64,000 nt of DNA, from positions 14,805,420 through 14,869,419 of the forward strand of contig JABAKD010000019.1 of NCBI GenBank assembly GCA_012845835.1, in the 5' to 3' direction. Positions 47,401 to 57,164 of this stretch are shown piece after piece (the stretch's first letter is position 1; each line of letters opens with the position of its first letter). The notes beneath the pieces are model-generated. The model was not told where the DNA came from and did not search any database. It saw only the letters and a list, made by a program, of their open reading frames with translations. This DNA comes from Undaria pinnatifida (taxonomy: Eukaryota; Sar; Phaeophyceae; Laminariales; Alariaceae). The translations under genes were made by a program, and so were the position numbers.

Positions 47401-48510
47401 CGACGTTGCCCGGAATCTTTCAGCAAATAAGCAAACAAGCCCCCAACAAAGTTTGGAAACGTTTCGGCCAAACTATCGGCTTTCCATTGTCATCGGTCTA
47501 GTTCCAACTATTTTTTTCACTGAAAGGTGGGTGGAGTTGTGAAGAGGTTGAGGTTATCTGAGCCGAGGCATTAGTTCTTCTTCATGCAGGCATCGACATC
47601 GCTGGGATTTGCGCGATCGGCAGCCCAAGGCACGGCTAACCCTTTTCTTCTGTGAGGCTTAGTCTCTTCCTTGTTTTGTTTTGTCCTGCTGACGACGTAA
47701 CTTGTTAATGTATTCGAGGGTATTAGTCCACTGGACTACGGATAAAAGGTTAACCAACTAGATTTCCTACCCAAACTTGCACCAGGTACCATTTTTTATA
47801 CACCCTACAACAACAAGAATAATATCCCCCACTAAATTCCAAGTACTTTGTCCCGAAGACGTGTGTACAGTGCTGAAGAGGTTAACCTCGCCTGGGTCGA
47901 GGCATTGGTTGGCCTCCGTGCTCGACATCAAAACCGCGAGAGTTTATGCCATCGCCAGCCCAAGGCAATGGCATTATATCGAAGGAGGGCGTTGTGCTCA
48001 CGTCCCCGGCACTCAACTTGTCTTCTCAACACACACAAGTTTCGCCGGACCAGCGCATACCTTTGCTTTGTGGGGATGCTGAAACCTATCCACCACATGG
48101 CGCCGCCGTCGACGTTGGCAGTGTTTACGGCTTGGTCCAGATTCGAAAAGATGGTTGTTTTGCCACACTCACTCCTCATCACATGCTCATTGCGACAAAT
48201 TTCCCAGGATATCGGGTTCTGGTTGGTGTTTAAATTTAACGGATAGAGGTTAGGGTTAGGGTTGGTGGTAAAAGTCAGGTATGTCTCAAACCGTTATCGA
48301 GGCTGGGCCAAGGTCTATGCATCCTCGTCGTCGTTGTCGCCGTCGACCGTTGCCATTACCCTATCATGACAGGTTGTTCGACCGGGTAGCCGCGAAAAGC
48401 AACCGATGCGACGATCATGCAATTTTCATTGAACCAGCGCGTACTGCTGTTTACTTGTGGAACCCCATATGTCCTGTGACACAGTCTTTTTCGTTGTCGT
48501 TGTCGCTGAG

Positions 48511-48544
<34 letters not shown>

Positions 48545-51500
48545 CCATGGTTGCCGTCTTTGTCGTTGTCGTCGTTGCTGCCGTCGATCGTGGTCGCCAC
48601 GCTGTCATGACAGGCTGTTCGATCGGACTGCCGCGAAGCACTTTGACACGACGATCAACCATGGCACACCCCTCAAGGACAAGTGCTTCCGCTGCAAGAA
48701 CAACTCGGACGTCGTCACCACAGTACCAGGCAGCCCCTACGTGCACGTCGGCACCGAGATATTCCTCGACCAATTGTGAGAAAAAGACATATTCCGAGAC
48801 CAATAGTGGCAAAATAGACATCCCTTCGCCAACAGTCTGAAAATATCAGGGCTTTTCAAGGGCCAGATCGCTTCTCCCGGGTCGAGTTGGATCGGGTCGG
48901 GTCGGATCGGATCAGGGCAACCCGTCCCGACTCGTGATATTTGAAAGCCTCCTGGTTCAACCCGACCCGCCCCGTGAGACATTAAACACGTTCCAACCCG
49001 ACCGGGCTCGACCCGCGAAAAATTGAAAACCTCCTTATCCGACTCTTACGTAGGGTCGTGACCCCTGAAAAGCCGTGTAATACACATACATATATATTCC
49101 TAGACGACTAGTGATAACAAGATAAGTATGGCTGTCGCTGGGAACTCGCGCAGCAATACATTTTGTAGCTGTGGTCAAGTTGTGTGCGTTGAGTAATGAG
49201 GAAAATGCAGTATAGCTGTCGCTTGCAACCCCCACAACAGGAAGTTATGTAACTGTCGTCAACTTTATTTCGCGACCTGGTTTTCTTACTTTGTGCCTTG
49301 CGCTCAAATATGGAAGTTTTCTTGTTCCGTCGGCTGTTGCCTGTTTGTCGCCTTCCCGTTCAGAGCCCAGACGTGCGTGGTACGCAATCATAGTGGTCAC
49401 TCGAAAAAAAACTTTTGGTTGTGGTGGATGTTCGATTACCGATCATATCTTAATGACCAGAAGAAATGCATGACCTGGAAAATCCAGTACAGCTGTCGTT
49501 ATGAACTTGTGCAGCAGGGTATTAGTAACCGCGGCCAACTTGTATGTCCCGAGGCCAACAGTGAGAGCATACGTAGTATACGGTAGGAACTCGCGCAGCA
49601 AGGCTATTTGTACCTGTTGGCAACTTGAGTGCACTGGTTGATAGCTTTGATAGGTTTGAGTATTAGTCGTTGAATCCCGATTTAGCCAGCTCGAAACGGA
49701 TCCTTCAATGGATGGATCGCGGACGCATCCTGCTACAGGGGTATCACGTTTCGGCCAAGATTCTCCCAGTAACCCTTAAAGTACCCTGGAAGGTACCCTC
49801 GAAGGTACCCTCGAACTCCATCGTGGAGGAGATTCGTTAAGACAAAGCGCTGCAGATGTTCTTGACTTCCTTGTTGCCGCTGTAATGTTTTGCATGAATT
49901 TGAATGCCTAACGCTCGACCACGATCATGCATACCCACCGGAATGCGGCCTCAGCTGCATCGAACAACAGCGGAATAATTTCCGTAGCAATCATTGCGGA
50001 GCATTTCGCAGACGGTCTCTTTGGTGTCTACGGCTTGGTTTGTCGTCTGCAGTAGGCATCACATATCGTATGACCCTGCCTTTCTTATCGTTCCTTAATT
50101 TCGCGTTTGGTACCTTTGGACTCCGTAGTATTTTTTTTGTCACGACTGGCCCTCACTCATGATAAAACCCATTTACGATACGACTTAATTTAAATAGTAT
50201 TTCTTATTGGTTCTTCATTTTGCACGAAGTTTGATGTCTTAAACACCCTCGACCACAGACATCCACTACCCTTTCGGATACCCCGTATGCTCATATCTAT
50301 CGAGCAACAGCGGACGCATCTTCGTCACTAGCATGGCGGCGCGTTTCTTGCACACTCTATTATGGTGGGTACGGCTAGAGTTCATACATAGTTTGTCAGA
50401 ACCAGGCCTCACGTATTGCTGGTTCACTTTCTTCAAATACCCTTGGACTCCGTAATTAGAATGCTTTGTCAGAACTACAGTAGGCCTCACGTATGATAGT
50501 TTACGATCTTGGTTTATTTTTGCTGCTTCGTTTGGCATAATTTTGCAGTGTCTTGAACTTTCTCGACCACAAACCATGTTTTGACCTTTCGGATGTCGCC
50601 TCCGCTACAACCGAGCAACAGTGGAAGCATCTCCATGTCCAGCATGGCGGAGCGTTTCTTGGATGGTCTGTTCTGGTGGCTCAGGTTGGAGTTCATAAGG
50701 GGCATCGACGACCACGCTACGTCGGAGTACGTGAGGTTGCTCGAGCAGGTCGTCATCAACTCGAGGGTTCCGCTGCTCGATAAAGCCGCGAGCGTCATGA
50801 TGGAGGCCATGGGCCACCTCGCGCAGCAGGCAAGTGTTGACTCGATTGCCATTCACTCGATTTACTGATGTCGAATCATGCCAACACTGACCGGTGGATT
50901 TTGACGTGCCGCTCACTAGGATACCCCCCCCCCTCGTCGTTCAGCAGTAGAGTTTTGTTTGTTCAGTTGCCATTTTGTCGTTTCACCGATTCGATGTTGA
51001 ATGATGCCGGCATTGACTGGTGGATTATGATCCGGCGTCCACTTCAATCCCCTCGCCCCCCTCCGCGCCGCTCAGCAGGAGAATGTTGATTCAATTCCCT
51101 TTTCCTCGAACTGCCGATGTAGTTGCACTCCTACTGTTGTGGGCAAGAAACATACCATATACCTAGTACTACGGTACGTAGAGTGTGATAGCGACAAAAA
51201 AATTTCATCCATAATAAATCAAGACGTAGGTTAAGTTCGATATAACCCTAACCTAAGATTGAACAATGCTTACTCACACGTGTGGGTTCTGATCGGACCT
51301 CCAACAGCATGCCTACCCCCAGTGACCACACCGGAAAACACATAGAGTCAGTCGAAGCTTTCGTCCGCTATTCAAGGAAGTACGCACGAGGTGCGGAAGT
51401 CCGCCTCACAACTGGCTCTTGATAGGATGCTGCTCACTGTTCATGCGTCTCGCCGATCACCTCACGGCGCTTTGTGCTTGATGCACGCGATGAGGTCTTC

Positions 51501-54500
51501 GGGCTTGATGCACGCGATTTCTGCCTGGTCAGTGCAAACCCGACGTGCCCTGTCCCGCCATTGTAGGAGTGCGAGGGTTTACTATAAAAATGGTCCTAAG
51601 ACGACGGCTGTACACGAATTAAATACCCTCCTTAACCCTAGTATCCCTTGTCGGACCCATGTATAGTGACCACCAAACCGACAATTAGTTTTATTAGTTT
51701 CATTGCCATGTACCTAGGAAGAGCGTGCAGCATTATTCAAAGCTATCTGGTATTAATGGTATCGCCACGCCGTGTACGCATCGTGTCGCTCCTTCGTTGT
51801 TGTTTGAACATGCCCCTTGCTCAGGCCGCCTGGGCTGTTTCGTGTGGTCGTTGCCGTAGTCGTCAATGCCACTCGTCAATCTCCCCTCCCCGAAACCCTA
51901 AAGGGGTTACTTGTTAAACTAACCTACTTGTGCGTCCACCTTCGTCCTTGCAGCTGCATTGTATGTTCCGCTGGCTTCGAAAGCGCCCGTCAAACAAAAG
52001 CGCTTCAAGAAGCCCACGTACGCCCCCAAAACGAAGCCTTGTTTTGATAAACAAGCCGTGTTAACCCTCGAGAACTGCAAATATCATCCCACACTAAATG
52101 CAAGTAATTAGTCCTTGAAAACGTGGGTCTAGCTCTAGAGGGGTTAGTCTAACCCACTCGTAACCACTGCATACTGTGCCGGCCTCTCATTCCAAATACT
52201 TTGTCCGAAGAGCGTGTGTGAAGTTCCAAGGGGGTTACTAATGACGAGGTCGCCAATTCTCTCTTGACCATCAACTGATATGATATCTCCCAAGACCTTC
52301 TTTTTTCCGGGTTTTGAGCAGAGCAGATGATACCCGAGGCAAAGCCAATCAGCGAAGGGTTCTAACACGCTACCGAAAACGCCTCCGGCTTCATGGAATT
52401 CGCTTGTCCCAAAAAGCCTGGGCTGTGTTCTAAAAGGGCTAGACTACTGTTTATAGAATCGCCTGGGGTAGTCCCAGCCTCGATCTAAATCCCCACCCTG
52501 TTTGTTGCGTGTGTTTGCAGAACGATTTGCGCCAACGGCGACAGCATAGAGGCCGACGTACGTGCGACCGTAATACAACAAGCTGTTGCGATGCAAGAAG
52601 CAACAATGCCAGAGTAGTTTATGGTACACGACATATGGCATGGTTTTGGTACAGTGGCCCGTGGCGGCATTGCCAGCACCAAACTTCACAACTGCAATAC
52701 ACGCGACGACTACTACTACCCTGTAATGCAACAAGCTGTACTGCAAGACAGGAAATAACTAACAGTAGCATACCTGGTATGGTGGTATGGTACACGCGGT
52801 GACCAAAAGAAAGAAAGAGGGGCTTTGTTTGTTGTGATTGCTCTCACATTCTCTCACATAATCAAGTCCGTGGTCACAGGATAGGCTTCATCCAGTCAAC
52901 CTGCAGTGGAAGAATACGCCAGGAAAAAATATAACTAACCAAAGTGGTACACATTTACATCATCGCTGACACAAGTCGTACATCCGTCAAACAATATAAC
53001 AGTGAAGTCGGAATTCTTCAAGGTACATACGTATCAGCCCTACACTGATACATATATTTCAAGACTCGCAGCTGGAACCGACTGCACCACGTGCCACCAA
53101 GAAAACCAAGCAATGTACAAACCGAAATGGCTACTCGTACTCGTGCTCGTACCGCTATGCTGGAAGACCGTGACAACATGGCAGCACGTTTACCTTTCCA
53201 ATTCCAACATATCGCGATAGCAGCAGCATCGTTTCAAAGAAAGAAAAGAAAAACGAGAGGAATAGAAAATGAAGCAAGGAATATAGTACGTACGTCATAG
53301 ACTTACTTACGTAGACTCGCCAGCATGCGGTGTGTAGCGAGGTAAGGCAAGCCACTAGTATCAGCGGGAAAGGCCAGCAGCAGCACCGTGTGGTAGTTCT
53401 TCTGCTGCTGTACTGGTGCTGCTGCCGTGTGTGCTGACTGCTTGCTATATCAATACACGGCAGGTATACAGCACCACTAGCATATAGAAGTATCATTCTC
53501 GTATCATAAGGCATAAAGCTGTACATACGACGTATGATAAGATGACGATGTCGCTGTGGTTAGGGTTAGGCCGACGCCTGCTACGATAGAGGTAGCAATA
53601 GCACTTTTTGGCTGAAAACGTTTGTGCATGACGGGGCTCCTTAGGGCCCGAATTAACGAGGAACTTGCAAAATCGAATTTCGATTTTTTTTTTTTATTTC
53701 ATGAAAAATCCACGAAAAATTCAACTTTGGTTCTTATCAAGGAACGGCGCAGTGCGTTCTAGGAAATAAAAAAATTCTAAAAACGCAAAAGGGTCAACGA
53801 ACACCCGTGGGCAACGGCCGAGGCGAGCGATGGCTCGCGTCCTCCCCGGAGCGCCGCGGCTAGCCGCAGATTCTTTTGGCCGGCAGCGGCTTGGAGGCTA
53901 TGGCTCTAGGTGTCTCTTGGATGGGCTGGCGCCACCCCGCCGCCCGACACGGGCAGCAGCGACGGGGATATAGCTGTCGAACTTCTGAGCGAAGTCATCA
54001 TGTGGTAGTTGGTCGTGTAACTTTCGAGGTGCAGGGGGACGAAAAACTGGGTTTGCGGCGGTCTCGGTTGTTTTCGAAGCGTCGCAGGCGGTCTAGGCTG
54101 TGCTAAGGACCTTCGGAGGCCGCGCTGCGGCTGCTCCGGTGGTCCTACCGCTCGCAATGTTGGCTGCTCGCCTCTCAATCAGCCGACGACATGGCACCAA
54201 TTCGCGTGGCCGGCTTCGGTTACACAGAACAAGCCATGTCTAGGTGGACAAACTCCCTAAATTGAATTTCGATTTTCGACAAAATTCGACCGAGAAAGTC
54301 TTTTTTTACTTCTTTGTTGAATTTGATTTTTCGTAATAATTCTGAGAATGCCTGCTTGGTGATTCATTTCTTGACCAATCAGATGCAAATTAAATTAAAT
54401 TCTATAAAAAAAAATCGAAATTCGATTTTGCAAGTTCCTCGTTAATACGGGCCCTTACCCAAAGTCATTGGAAGTTGGATGTATAGTTTTGAACTATTTT

Positions 54501-55665
54501 TTATTGTGTACTCAGGCCATGGGATTATGGAATAGTGTTCGTGGGATATTAGACCTATAGTCTAGGGCTTTCTTTTTTTCCTCAAATCAATTTTGGGAGA
54601 GGTAAATCGAAATCGAGCTCTTTACGCGAGGAGCCTCGGAAAAGAAGTGGCCATGTCGCCTCTACCGCACTATGCGTCTACCGGCGCACAAACCTACAAA
54701 CGGTAGTACCATGGAGAAAAGGGAACCCGCCGCCAGAATACAACCGAAACCCCATGATCTCTGGTCAAAAAACGAAATAGTGCAAACCGTTTGAACCCCC
54801 ACCACGGCACTGCTCCTCCCACGGCGTAGGTTTATCCGATTCGGTTGGAACCAAGAACCCCACCCTCTGTGCCTTACGGAGCCCGCTCGGCCGCCGTGCT
54901 TTGTAGCCGCAAAGGCTAGCAACGCCCGTTTCGCGACCTTATGCTAGCGTTCGAATATCACCATTTTTGCGGGAAAATGGTGCTTTTGCACGTGAAATCG
55001 CCCGAACTGCTCGTTCGACACTCGTTTTTGTAACGGCCACCCCTCGACGCACCCGCAACGGCGGGGCTTGAGATCGACCGCCCCAGCCCATATTTTCCAC
55101 ACTCTTGCCGCCATGACCTTTCAAAAGCCGCTGATGCGGGGGCTCCTCCCATCTTGGCCACGCGAGAGGAGAGCCAACCCGGGCGTTGAGAAAATAAACG
55201 GAACACTTTTACAGTCATGAATGTCGGTTGACGAAACTCTTGTCCTGTGACGAAGAGCTGTCAACAGTTGACAAGGCTTTCCAGATGGCGGCGAGTGACA
55301 CTTTCGGAGGCACCGCCGCGAGCGCGTGGCCGTAGGAGCCCCGAGGCGGGAGTTATCAGCCGCAGTCCAAAAACCGCTTTCAAGAAAAAAAGATAGCCAT
55401 CTGAGATGTAGCCAAAGCATAAACTAGACCGTAGAGGGATAGCGGTCACGAGGGCACCAATTCTGACCATCGATCTATTTTATGACACCCAACACACCCA
55501 ACACACCCAACACACCTAACATACCCAACAATGTTTTCGGTTGTGGGCAAACAGGTGATGCCCGAGGCAATGCAAACCTGTGAAGGGTTTCGGAAGATGA
55601 GGCGGCGAAGGGAGAACATTGAAAACGTCAAGGCCATGGCGAGGGAAGCTGCGCAACAGTTTTAG
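38301..55665 (+). CDS. Class-3 lipase (alpha/beta hydrolase) gene, six exons visible, N-terminus incomplete
   Basis: Secretory-type or cytosolic triacylglycerol/phospholipid hydrolase of the Lipase_3 family. Exons at 38301-38468, 41070-41267, 44688-44911, 48614-48775, 50622-50829 and 55555-55665 join in one frame (intron phases 0, 0, 2, 2, 0) and give about 360 residues. In the joined protein the conserved FRGT strand lies near residue 88, the nucleophile Ser in GHSLGG near 166, the acid in NNSDVV near 229 and the catalytic His in YVHVG near 241, so the triad is intact. Residues 1-56 match the usual family N-terminal helix (AVLSKIAYE). Upstream exons with a start or signal peptide were not found; the ATG at 38307 is a fallback start. 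The introns contain a hAT element, a PIF/Harbinger element and decayed copies of most exons. Two introns start with GC. The last exon is assigned by phase and by a relic copy at 52.3 kb. Exon order and triad are read directly; substrate is unknown. Confidence 0.85.
38695..39020. repeat. Minisatellite CATCCTTATTA (11 bp) with a longer first part
   Basis: The first 180 bp use CATCCTTCCTTATTA-type units of about 15 bp; the rest uses an 11-bp CATCCTTATTA unit with GGC and TGC variants. It lies in the first visible lipase intron. Confidence 0.88.
39236..39490 (-). CDS. Unassigned open frame
   Basis: 84 codons with protein-like composition (HRISGDTTGIIGAGFETSD, KEKATVERLRKTLKKRLLL). It lies inside the first visible lipase intron on the opposite strand. 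No motif was recognised; it may be from a transposable element. Confidence 0.25.
   Translation of the reverse strand: MSIYFLVCEGISIDDVGEGVEGHRISGDTTGIIGAGFETSDLVKEEGVKEKATVERLRKTLKKRLLLNPILSVGAAVSGKTISK
39600..39790 (-). repeat. GC-rich GGGTCGGG dispersed repeat, copy 1
   Basis: The minus strand begins AGGGCTTTTCACTGGCCGTG, then CTTCTCC and a run of CGGGTC/GACCC words. The same order is found at 48846-49030 on the plus strand (AGGGCTTTTCAAGGGCCAGA). Confidence 0.65.
39975..40045. repeat. CCCT tetranucleotide microsatellite
   Basis: TCCCTCCCTCCC run of about 45 bp, just upstream of the decayed copy of lipase exon 2. Confidence 0.85.
40075..40345 (+). pseudogene. Decayed copy of lipase exon 2 and its upstream intron
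   Basis: From 40246 the sequence repeats exon 2 (GEEEARKCPLGAVQGTEAF), then one extra base shifts the frame at the FV/AAND position and the FRGT motif is lost. Upstream sequence (CCTGTTGGAACCGGTTGACG against CCTGTCTTTTCGAGGAGTCG near 40950) is also related, so the duplicated unit included intron. Confidence 0.75.
40747..40900. repeat. 8-bp minisatellite ACCATCAT
   Basis: About 18 units of ACCATCAT with occasional extra CAT, in the lipase intron just before exon 2. Confidence 0.9.
41070..41267 (+). CDS. Lipase exon 2 (FRGT strand)
   Basis: It encodes 66 residues: GGEEARKCPFD, the DTEAFVAAND segment, the VVFRGTKTIDNW oxyanion-strand motif and a VHQ end that joins to GFDDGV of the next exon, exactly as in Lipase_3 proteins. 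The donor is CACCAG|GTGGGT. The acceptor AATAAG|GGA has a poor pyrimidine tract and is placed by comparison with the decayed copy at 40246, which has CTTTTTAAG at the same point. Confidence 0.85.
41519..43941. mobile_element. hAT-type non-autonomous DNA transposon in a lipase intron
   Basis: Terminal inverted repeats start TAGGGCTGGGCAC on both ends (18 bp with one mismatch) and the element is bounded by a perfect 8-bp duplication, GTGTTTGC, at 41511-41518 and 43942-43949. YARGG-type ends with an 8-bp duplication are typical of hAT. No transposase frame is visible in the 2.4 kb. Inside are a GC-rich block (41590-41700), duplicated GTGCAGCAGTACGTAC segments (42000-42620), a GC-rich repeat shared with 20.2 kb, an 85-bp tandem duplication (43389-43540) and a G-run at 43741-43759. 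Confidence 0.88.
44688..44911 (+). CDS. Lipase exon 3 (GHSLGG nucleophile elbow), GC donor
   Basis: The acceptor is CTTCCTTAG|GGG. The 74 codons plus 2 nt carry a glycine/aspartate-rich loop, the KLYLAGHSLGGALA nucleophile elbow and the DGVYTIGSPR strand. No GT lies before the in-frame TAA; the exon ends CCGAG|GCAAGG, which fits a GC-AG intron and gives the phase needed by the next exon (AG+G = Arg). Confidence 0.88.
45055..45132. repeat. Near-perfect 78-bp palindrome without spacer
   Basis: GGACTACCCACTGGCCCACG followed by TAGTCAC|GTGACTA is mirrored exactly by CGTGGGCCAGTGGGTAGTCC. The central 64 bp are perfect; the outer TGTTGG...CCAACA adds arms with one mismatch. It lies in a lipase intron. 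Confidence 0.92.
45975..46045 (+). pseudogene. Decayed copy of lipase exon 3 end, with a GT donor
   Basis: It encodes a run like FVHGIDI...YAIGGPK, related to FVHDIEIDGVYTIGSPR of the intact exon. At the position where the intact exon has GCAAGG this copy has GTAAGG. No GHSLGG is present upstream. Confidence 0.65.
47572..47640 (+). pseudogene. Second decayed copy of lipase exon 3 end
   Basis: GAGGCATTAGTTCTTCTTCA to CAGCCCAAGGCACGGCTAAC resembles the 3' end of exon 3 and its donor region, including the GC dinucleotide. The frame gives HAGIDIAGICAIGSPR. Confidence 0.6.
47899..47980 (+). pseudogene. Third decayed copy of lipase exon 3 end
   Basis: GAGGCATTGGTTGGCCTCCG and GCCATCGCCAGCCCAAGGCA repeat the same exon end about 320 bp after the previous copy. 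Its upstream flank (CCAAGTACTTTGTCCCGAAG) matches intronic sequence seen before the other copies. Confidence 0.6.
48290..48425 (+). pseudogene. Decayed copy of lipase exon 4 start
   Basis: CTATCATGACAGGTTGTTCG, then a GTAGCCGCGAAA run, repeats the acceptor and first 15 codons of exon 4 at 48605 with mismatches. It is preceded by a similar GTCGTC-rich tract. The part carrying Asp and His is not recognisable. Confidence 0.6.
48485..48570. repeat. GTCGTT hexanucleotide microsatellite
   Basis: TCGTTGTCGTTGTCG runs with a CGCTGAG interruption, directly upstream of lipase exon 4. A shorter GTCGTCGTTGTCGCCGTCG tract precedes its relic at 48330, so the tract was copied with the exon. Confidence 0.85.
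48614..48775 (+). CDS. Lipase exon 4 (Asp and His of the triad)
   Basis: The acceptor is CATGACAG|G and the donor CAATT|GTGAGA. It encodes 53 whole codons: FDRTAAKHFDTT, then KCFRCKNNSDVVTTVP with the catalytic Asp, then SPYVHVGTEIFLD with the catalytic His. Both splice phases match the neighbouring exons. A decayed copy lies at about 48290-48425. Confidence 0.88.
48846..49030 (+). repeat. GC-rich GGGTCGGG dispersed repeat, copy 2
   Basis: AGGGCTTTTCAAGGGCCAGA, GGATCGGGTCGGGTCGGATC and several AACCCGACCCG words. It starts about 70 bp after lipase exon 4. Confidence 0.65.
49115..49640 (+). repeat. Degenerate repeats with GCTGTCG and AACTCGCGCAGCA words
   Basis: Four loose units (49128, 49210, 49490, 49585) share AGCTGTCG(C/T), AACTCGCGCAGCA and GTCAACTT. 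They resemble the hairpin unit at 59.8 kb. They lie between lipase exons 4 and 5. Confidence 0.5.
49940..50400 (+). pseudogene. Two decayed copies of lipase exon 5
   Basis: At 49940-50040 and 50285-50400 the words GCATCGAACAACAGCGGA and TATCTATCGAGCAACAGCGG, each followed by a damaged 'CATGGCGGAGCGTTTCTTGG' block, repeat the start of exon 5 at 50600. Both have frameshifts or stops. The second keeps a GGTGGGTACGGCTAGAGTTC version of the WWLRLEF codons. Confidence 0.7.
50622..50829 (+). CDS. Lipase exon 5 (C-terminal helical part), GC donor
   Basis: The acceptor is GCAACAG|T. One nt plus 69 codons encode SSMAERFLDGLFWWLRLE and a helical stretch ending MGHLAQQ. The first base completes a Phe codon with the TT left by the previous exon. 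The exon ends CAG|GCAAGT, a consensus GC-AG donor with no GT alternative. Two decayed copies lie upstream at about 49940 and 50285, and short decayed repeats of its 3' flank follow to 51115. Confidence 0.8.
50828..51115 (+). repeat. Decayed tandem repeat of the lipase exon 5 3' flank
   Basis: Three diverged units of about 120-128 bp start at the exon end (CAGCAGGCAAGTGTTGACTC), at 50943 (CAGCAGTAGAGTTTTGTTTG) and at 51073 (CAGCAGGAGAATGTTGATTC). Each has an 'ATTGACTGGTGGATTATGA'-like core where complete. Confidence 0.6.
52325..52370 (+). pseudogene. Decayed copy of the lipase terminal exon start
   Basis: GAGCAGATGATACCCGAGGC followed by AAAGCCAATCAGCGAAGGG repeats AACAGGTGATGCCCGAGGC/AATGCAAACCTGTGAAGGG of the exon at 55555. 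A TAA follows at once. Confidence 0.6.
53644..54454. mobile_element. PIF/Harbinger-type non-autonomous element (GGGCCCG ends)
   Basis: Inverted ends of about 50 bp with one mismatch begin GGGCCCG and continue TTAACGAGGAACTTGCAAAA. TTA occurs on both sides (53641-53643, 54455-54457), the target duplication of PIF/Harbinger elements. The 811-bp interior has a GC-rich centre (53815-54180) without a transposase. It lies in the last lipase intron. Confidence 0.85.
55555..55665 (+). CDS. Probable lipase terminal exon
   Basis: Acceptor GGGCAAACAG|GTG, then 36 codons and TAG. The product is basic and helical (EGFRKMRRRRENIENV...AREAAQQF). Phase 0 agrees with the exon ending at 50829. A damaged copy of its start is found at 52329-52365, inside the same intron, which ties it to this gene in the way other lipase exons have local relics. 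An alternative last exon starting after TTGCAG at 51954 would give a short basic tail and cannot be excluded. Confidence 0.5.
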   Translation: MMPEAMQTCEGFRKMRRRRENIENVKAMAREAAQQF

Positions 55666-56357
55666 GCGCATCATGTAGCGTACCGGTACACGGTTCAACG
55701 CGTGCGAAGCAGTACCAGCAAGGTAATAACATGTACAGCAGCAGTACCTCACGGATGACATTAGTCATCCCACAGTAGGGAATGCATATTTTGGGCGAAA
55801 CGTTTCTGAGCTTCTGACGTTCTGATTGGTCGAACGGTCGAGCTCCTCAAGTGTGGATGTATGGGCTAGTGTGATAATTTTACGACTTCTTTTTTGTTTT
55901 AGGACTATTATTATTAATAGGACTATTAGTATGGTATATTAACACCAGGTAAGGACTAGCGCACAGAAATGTCGGCCGGGTTGCGCGAGCGAGCGAACGA
56001 ATGTTTTTCGAAGTCATGTTTTGAGTGAGATTTTTGAGTTCCTCATGTTAGCAGCTCAGAAACTTCTCAGAAACTCCTGGTGCACCCCTATCATAGCGTG
56101 GGATTAGCCGAAAATTAACAAAATAAATCATTCAAAGCACAACTAACTCAGCAGGGTGACAAGTAGCTCAACAAGTTGATACGGTCACCTCTGCTGACAT
56201 ATGCGCTGAGGGCCGAACCTCGGTAGGCTCAATATCAAAAAGGTACATACAACTCAACAACAGCACCCTTGTCACAGAGAGGCGTTGAGAGATCCGTTGG
56301 CAGCCAGCCCGGTTATTTGATACGCCGGCCCCACGATGCCCTGTTCCAGAGACGTTG

Positions 56358-56358
56358 T

Positions 56359-56408
<50 letters not shown>

Positions 56409-56410
56409 GC

Positions 56411-56468
<58 letters not shown>
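56358..56468. repeat. GTT triplet microsatellite
   Basis: About 37 GTT units with one GCT interruption, located between the convergent lipase and ataxin-3-like genes. Confidence 0.93.
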
Positions 56469-56769
56469 ATCACATTGTATTGCATTATGTCGGAGCAATA
56501 ACCCAGTCCGGTGTGTGTTCACAGGCCCTCTGGAGTGAAGGAATATGCCCACACCTTGGCCTAGCCCGCATACGGTGCCGGCATCCCACCATTACCACCG
56601 CCGCAACCCACAAACGCACCCGCTCGCTCGCAGGCCCCCATTCGTTTATTGCAGCAGCCATTATACAGGAGAACAGAAAGGTTCCTGATCGCTTCGATGG
56701 CCACCCCAAAATCGACCAAATAGCTTCTGCACGCACAGACGTCTTGTCTCCGCTATATAACGCGTCCTG

Positions 56770-57020
56770 CTAGCGCGCCCTGCACACCAACACACTAGCA
56801 CCGCCAAGTTTATCCGAATGGAAACGCATTGACCAACAAACCCAATAAAAACGTCGACCAATCAGAACGGCCCAATAAAAACACTGACCAAACAGAACGA
56901 CCCTGTGAAAACAATGCTCAATCATAACTTCTCGCACGATTTAAATAGCGCGTCCCGCTAACGCTTCCTGTTAGCGCGTCCGGCGCACCAACACGCTAGC
57001 GCCGCCAAACTGCTCAAAGC
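56770..57020 (-). pseudogene. Two copies of the ataxin-3-like C-terminus in the 3' flank
   Basis: At 57020-56971 the minus strand reads EQFGGASVLVRRTR and TAA; at 56815-56770 it reads DKLGGASVLVCRAR and TAG. Both repeat EKLGGASVLVRRTR-stop of the intact last exon. The units are spaced about 195-200 bp and the flanks (ACCAATCAGAACG, CAATAAAAAC words) are repeated too. Confidence 0.78.
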
Positions 57021-57164
57021 GAAAAAGGTTGACCAGCCAGAACAGCCCAACAATAGCGTCGACCTATCAAAACAAACCCAATAAAAACATTAACCAATCA
57101 GCTTCTGCCCGCACGGAATATTTGCCCCTCTGCTACATACCGCGTTCCGCTAAATCGCGTCCTG

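Noticed and set aside
48246-48270. Telomere-type TTAGGG repeats
   Set aside because: Only two or three GGTTAGG units, located inside an intron; too short for an interstitial telomere claim. The same holds for short runs at 51240 and 53565.
51954-52056. Alternative last lipase exon after TTGCAG
   Set aside because: The basic tail is possible, but the exon at 55555 fits the phase, has a relic and looks more protein-like.
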